Assembly: GCA_031383405.1 (NCBI GenBank)
Contig: JANMZO010000036.1
Location: 1-64,000 of the forward strand
Direction of reading: 5' to 3'
From: JANMZO01 sp031383405
GTDB lineage: Bacteria > Actinomycetota > Acidimicrobiia > Acidimicrobiales > JANYDT01
DNA: 64,000 nt
Of this stretch, positions 61,390-64,000 are shown piece by piece. Each line of letters starts with the position of its first letter. The stretch's first letter is position 1. A model generated the notes under the pieces. That model was not told where the DNA came from and did not search any database. It saw nothing but the letters and a program-made list of their open reading frames with translations. The position numbers and the translations under genes were made by a program.

Positions 61390-61640
61390 GCACGCCCGGT
61401 CGATGGTGATGGCCGCGGCCATCGAATCGAACGGTTCGCTCTTGATGGAAGCGTGCGTGCCAGCCGACGGCACCGTTTCAAAATCCCCTACCGCACCTTC
61501 GCAGAAATACCCTGAACGTCGTATGCGCCAGACCTTTCTGTAAATCCGGTCTGTTTCGTTCCTCGACATTCAACGCACTTCCGCTTCAGTGCAAGAGCAG
61601 GCCCGCACGCCGTTGAAGGAGCGGCTGCCTCCCGGCTGAT

Positions 61641-61670
61641 CGGCCCCTTCAACAACGAGGATCGGGGCCG
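61641..61670. terminator. Possible terminator hairpin
   Basis: CGGCCCC and GGGGCCG, a 7-bp stem with a 16-nt loop, between convergent transcription units. No U-tract. Confidence 0.4.
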
Positions 61671-61807
61671 CTCACGGGCCGCCGCCGGTGCCGCGAGGGG
61701 GCCGAACTGGTTGCTCCACTGCGGCCGGTTTCGTCGGTTTCGACGCAACCGCAAGCACGATCCACTCCCCGAAGGGGCCCGGCCGGGCGCCCGCAGGGAG
61801 AAGATCG

Positions 61808-62374
61808 TCAGCGGATGCCTTCGAGAATCAGGATGATCCCGAAGACGACGAAGGAGATCGCCGCGCCTATCTTGATGGTCTTTTCGGGTAGCCGTGTGCC
61901 CAGTTGCTGACCGACCACGATGGCGAGCGCATCAGCGGCGACCATGCCGAGGGTTGATCCGAGCCACGTTCCGAAGAGTCCGTTCGTCGTGGCCAGGGTG
62001 ATCGTGGCCAGCATGGTCTTGTCGCCGAGTTCGGCCAGGAAGAAGGCCGTGCCGACGGCCAGGATCACGGACCGGTCGGTCTTCGCGACCTTGGCCTCCT
62101 CGTCGTCGTCGAGCTTGTCGCCCCGAATGGTCCAGACGGCAAAGCCCAGGAACGCAATGCCGGCGACGATCGAGATGGTCTTCGTGGGAAGCGCCGCTCC
62201 GACCACGGCACCGAGGACGACGCTCGCCAGGTGCACCAGGGCGGTCGCCAGGGTGATGCCGATGATGATCGACCGCGCTTTGTAGCGGGTAGCGAAGGCG
62301 AGGGCCATGAGCTGGCTCTTGTCGCCGAGTTCGGCGACGAAGATAACGCCGAGGCTGATGAGAAAGGCGTTCAT
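61808..62374 (-). CDS. GDT1/TMEM165 (UPF0016) cation transporter
   Basis: 188 aa, six hydrophobic segments in two homologous halves. Each half carries the hallmark acidic motif: VFVAELGDKSQLMALAF (about residue 15) and FFLAELGDKTMLATITL (about 115). A charged central loop (RGDKLDDDEEAKVAKTD) separates the halves. Bacterial members, such as Mnx and MneA, export Mn2+, and eukaryotic ones move Mn2+/Ca2+, so manganese efflux or homeostasis is likely. The start has a GGAGG site. It lies 46 bp behind the CNB gene. Confidence 0.9.
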   Translation of the reverse strand: MNAFLISLGVIFVAELGDKSQLMALAFATRYKARSIIIGITLATALVHLASVVLGAVVGAALPTKTISIVAGIAFLGFAVWTIRGDKLDDDEEAKVAKTDRSVILAVGTAFFLAELGDKTMLATITLATTNGLFGTWLGSTLGMVAADALAIVVGQQLGTRLPEKTIKIGAAISFVVFGIILILEGIR

Positions 62375-62420
62375 ACGAATCCTCCGAGGTAGAGCCCGGA
62401 AGGTTGGGCGCCCTGAACGG

Positions 62421-62822
62421 TCAGCTGGACGCTCGTTCGGCTACGGCTTGGATGAGGAGCCAGGCCAACTCGGGTGACTCGGCGACACACGCCTTGACTG
62501 TCTTTCGGCTCACGGCCAGGTATTCAAGCGGTGTGACCGCCTGTACGGTTGAATTGCGGGGGAGGTTGAGCAGCATGCCCATTTCGCCCACGACGTCACC
62601 CACACTGACTTCGGCGATCTTTCGGCCGCCCCGCCGCACCACGGCTGTGCCCGCGATGATCACGTAGGCCTCACCAGCGGAGGCCCCTTCCGTTATCAGG
62701 TTGGCGCCCGCTTCGATCTGCCCAGCGTGGGTGAGGCGCGCAATCGACCTCAGATGACGCTTTGAGACCGTGCTGAACAGCGGCAGTCGTGCCAGATGGT
62801 CGACGCATTCGGTGAGCCTCAT
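62421..62822 (-). CDS. Cyclic-nucleotide-binding domain protein
   Basis: 133 aa from the ATG at 62822, where homology-like sequence starts (MRLTECVDHLARLPLFSTVS); an in-frame ATG at 62915 would add 31 residues. The domain is a cNMP beta-roll: IARLTHAGQIEAGANLITEG, GEAYVIIAGTAVVRRGG and VGDVVGEMGMLLNLPRNSTV, the last being close to the phosphate-binding cassette (GE...L...R.A/S.V). Unlike the protein at 24580, this cassette looks intact, so cAMP or cGMP binding is plausible. No HTH is present. It is probably co-transcribed with the GDT1 transporter and may tie it to a second messenger (inference). Confidence 0.82.
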   Translation of the reverse strand: MRLTECVDHLARLPLFSTVSKRHLRSIARLTHAGQIEAGANLITEGASAGEAYVIIAGTAVVRRGGRKIAEVSVGDVVGEMGMLLNLPRNSTVQAVTPLEYLAVSRKTVKACVAESPELAWLLIQAVAERASS

Positions 62823-62943
62823 CCTCTGCGAACTTGCCCGTCGGTTGTCGGGATACGGTGACAGCGCCACGGCTGGTCCTTTCGAAATCGTTCCGGGTTC
62901 AGACAATAAACGCATGTTGACGGCGACAAGTTCCACTGCGAGA

Positions 62944-63076
62944 AGCAAGAGCTCACTCCGATAACAAGAGCTCACTCCAATAACAAGAGCTCACTCCAAT
63001 AACAAGAGCTCACTCCGATAACAAAAGCTCACTCCAATAACAAAAGCTCACTCCAATAACAAGAGCTCACTCCGAT
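62944..63076. repeat. Seven tandem 19-bp repeats
   Basis: Unit AACAAGAGCTCACTCCGAT, seven copies without gaps (the first starts AGC). Units 1, 4 and 7 end CCGAT; units 2, 3, 5 and 6 end CCAAT; units 5 and 6 have AACAAAAGC. No spacers, so not a CRISPR. Confidence 0.95.
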
Positions 63077-63105
63077 AAACAGGGGTGCACTGCGACACGC
63101 ACAGT

Positions 63106-64000
63106 TTAACCCGCTGCTCGTTTGCGAGGGTCGGGAGGAAACGTGCGCGCGGCCAGAAGTGCGGTTGAGATGCGGTTGGCTCGGATGATGAGGGAGTCGA
63201 GGTCGGAACCGAGCGACGTGATCAGCGAAACCTGCGATCGGTCGGTCTGGTTTTCGATTTCCACGCGGGCCGCCCGACCGTCGGGGTTGAGGGCTCCGTC
63301 GGTCAACCAACCACGGGCCCCGAGCGACGCCGCTGCACGTGACAGCGCGTCTGGCCCGAAGCCGCGGCTCGACGAGTAACCGCCCAGGTCGTAACCGACC
63401 CAAAGCTCGGTAAGTACGTTCATCTCGACCGCATCAAGCCCGGCCGTGACACACACGGCGAGATGGCCGTCACCCCGGTGCTCACGTACCAACTCGGCCG
63501 CCCGCCATAGGCGCGCGTATTCATCGGTTGGGGTCGGAAGTTCACGAAGTCCGCTGAAGAGGGGACGGGCACATCCATCGAGCGGATCGAGTGCATCAAG
63601 GAGCGAATCTGCCAGTTGGGCAGCTTCCGAGCGAACGTCGGGACCGAGGACCGCAGCCAGGCTTTCGCCTGCACCCTCCTCCCTGGCAGCCAGAACGTCA
63701 GCGCGTGACGCCGCCGCCCGTCCCTGGTTGTACACGGCGCCGAGGAACGTCGGCTCGAACACGCCGAAGGCTGAAACAACGACCGAGGCGACCGGTTCAC
63801 CGAGCGACGCAGCGCGGCCCCACACGTATCCGTCGAAAAAGCCGAGTCCGAGCGCGGTCACGCGGTCGGCCGCCTGCCGCGACCACCAACCCTGCGTGGC
63901 GATCGGCTCCAGCGCATCGCGCAGCCGGCGGCCGGACGATGATGTGACGGTCGGTTCCGGAATCGGGTCGGTCAGCGGAGCCAGGTAGATCGATGCGATC
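63106..64000 (-). CDS. SCO6745 family protein (partial, 5' end beyond window)
   Basis: The frame is open to the right edge. The visible part is 297 codons plus the stop. Family features: RRLRDALEPIATQGWWSRQAADRVTALGLGFFDGY, REHRGDGHLAVCVTAGLDAVEMNVLTELWVG and a winged-helix-like tail LGARGWLTDGALNPDGRAARVEIE. It is a distant paralogue of the gene at 30629-31522. No ATG, GTG or TTG in frame precedes the family region within the window, so the start lies outside or upstream of 64000. Function unknown. Confidence 0.85.
   Translation of the reverse strand, partial: IASIYLAPLTDPIPEPTVTSSSGRRLRDALEPIATQGWWSRQAADRVTALGLGFFDGYVWGRAASLGEPVASVVVSAFGVFEPTFLGAVYNQGRAAASRADVLAAREEGAGESLAAVLGPDVRSEAAQLADSLLDALDPLDGCARPLFSGLRELPTPTDEYARLWRAAELVREHRGDGHLAVCVTAGLDAVEMNVLTELWVGYDLGGYSSSRGFGPDALSRAAASLGARGWLTDGALNPDGRAARVEIENQTDRSQVSLITSLGSDLDSLIIRANRISTALLAARTFPPDPRKRAAG

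Larger units (their letters stand above)
61333..61807. other. 475-bp gap between convergent genes
   Basis: No supportable gene. It holds a two-unit 22-bp repeat (61346-61389), a hairpin (61641-61670) and a GC-rich stretch near 61770-61800. Confidence 0.55.

Noticed and set aside
62375..62420. yybP-ykoY manganese riboswitch before the GDT1 transporter
   Set aside because: Only 46 bp separate it from the upstream stop, too short for the aptamer, and the conserved loops are not present.
62944..63076. CRISPR array
   Set aside because: Repeats are contiguous 19-mers with no spacers, and no cas gene is nearby.

Overview
The window is a 64-kb stretch of high-GC (roughly 60-66%) chromosome from an actinobacterium, most likely class Acidimicrobiia or a close relative (inference). 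This rests on the protein families present: an F420-type nitroreductase, an NDMA-dependent alcohol dehydrogenase, SCO6745-family proteins, an Rpf-like muralytic enzyme, DUF1800/DUF1501 and DUF1003. It also rests on a recurring TANNNT hexamer 6-7 nt before start codons, the mark of leaderless transcription. There is no phage, plasmid, transposase, CRISPR or rRNA. One tRNA gene (tRNA-Arg, CCT) is present.

Layout. 1-5.6 kb: 5' end of an FAD oxidoreductase; a PRC/MgtE-N/CBS protein coupled to DUF1003; engB; a DUF1800-DUF1501 secretion pair. 5.6-8.3 kb: a phenylacetyl-CoA epoxidase operon in the unusual order paaA-paaD-paaB-paaC. 8.3-12.4 kb: an iron ABC transporter (fbpABC-like) behind a DtxR/IdeR-type box. 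12.4-14.4 kb: a rearranged zone with a second copy of the paa promoter/operator, a 40-codon mosaic ORF, a deazaflavin nitroreductase, a 5'-truncated ORF and a TIGR03086 protein. 14.5-18.7 kb: a DUF1272-monooxygenase fusion, a CYTH protein, an AtuA-like protein and a fatty acid desaturase. 19.2-25.2 kb: a large FAD enzyme, a 1061-aa SARP/AAA regulator and a cyclic-nucleotide-binding-domain protein, perhaps acquired. 25.3-31.5 kb: rph, a lipoprotein, rdgB, a D-amino-acid aldolase-like enzyme, an unknown protein, a HAD phosphatase and an SCO6745 protein. 31.7-37.5 kb: a small exported protein, TetR, a TPR protein, alcohol dehydrogenase, tRNA-Arg, an alpha/beta hydrolase and a PLP decarboxylase. 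37.6-46.7 kb: a PQQ-type sugar dehydrogenase, a GGDEF-EAL protein, an Rpf-like protein, mscL, DUF2236, TetR, pdxH and a histidine phosphatase. 46.8-52.5 kb: dxs plus carotenoid genes crtB-crtI-crtE, which together carry flux from MEP precursors to GGPP, phytoene and a desaturated carotene. 52.7-64 kb: a homocysteine methyltransferase/MTHFR fusion, SDR, PAP2, tldD-tldE, 5-FTHF cyclo-ligase, a Cys/Met PLP enzyme (with the fusion protein, a one-carbon/methionine theme), a GDT1-type transporter, a CNB protein and a partial second SCO6745 protein.

The most unusual signals are these. (1) 67-bp direct repeats carrying the paa operator bracket the fbpABC operon. (2) Beside the second copy sits a mosaic mini-ORF stitched from the 5' end of paaA, the 5' end of paaC and the 3' end of the TIGR03086 gene, which looks like the scar of a duplicated paa operon. 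(3) The leaderless promoter signature recurs in at least 12 genes. (4) Short tandem repeats are frequent in both spacers and coding linkers, the cleanest being a 7 x 19-bp array at 62.9-63.1 kb.
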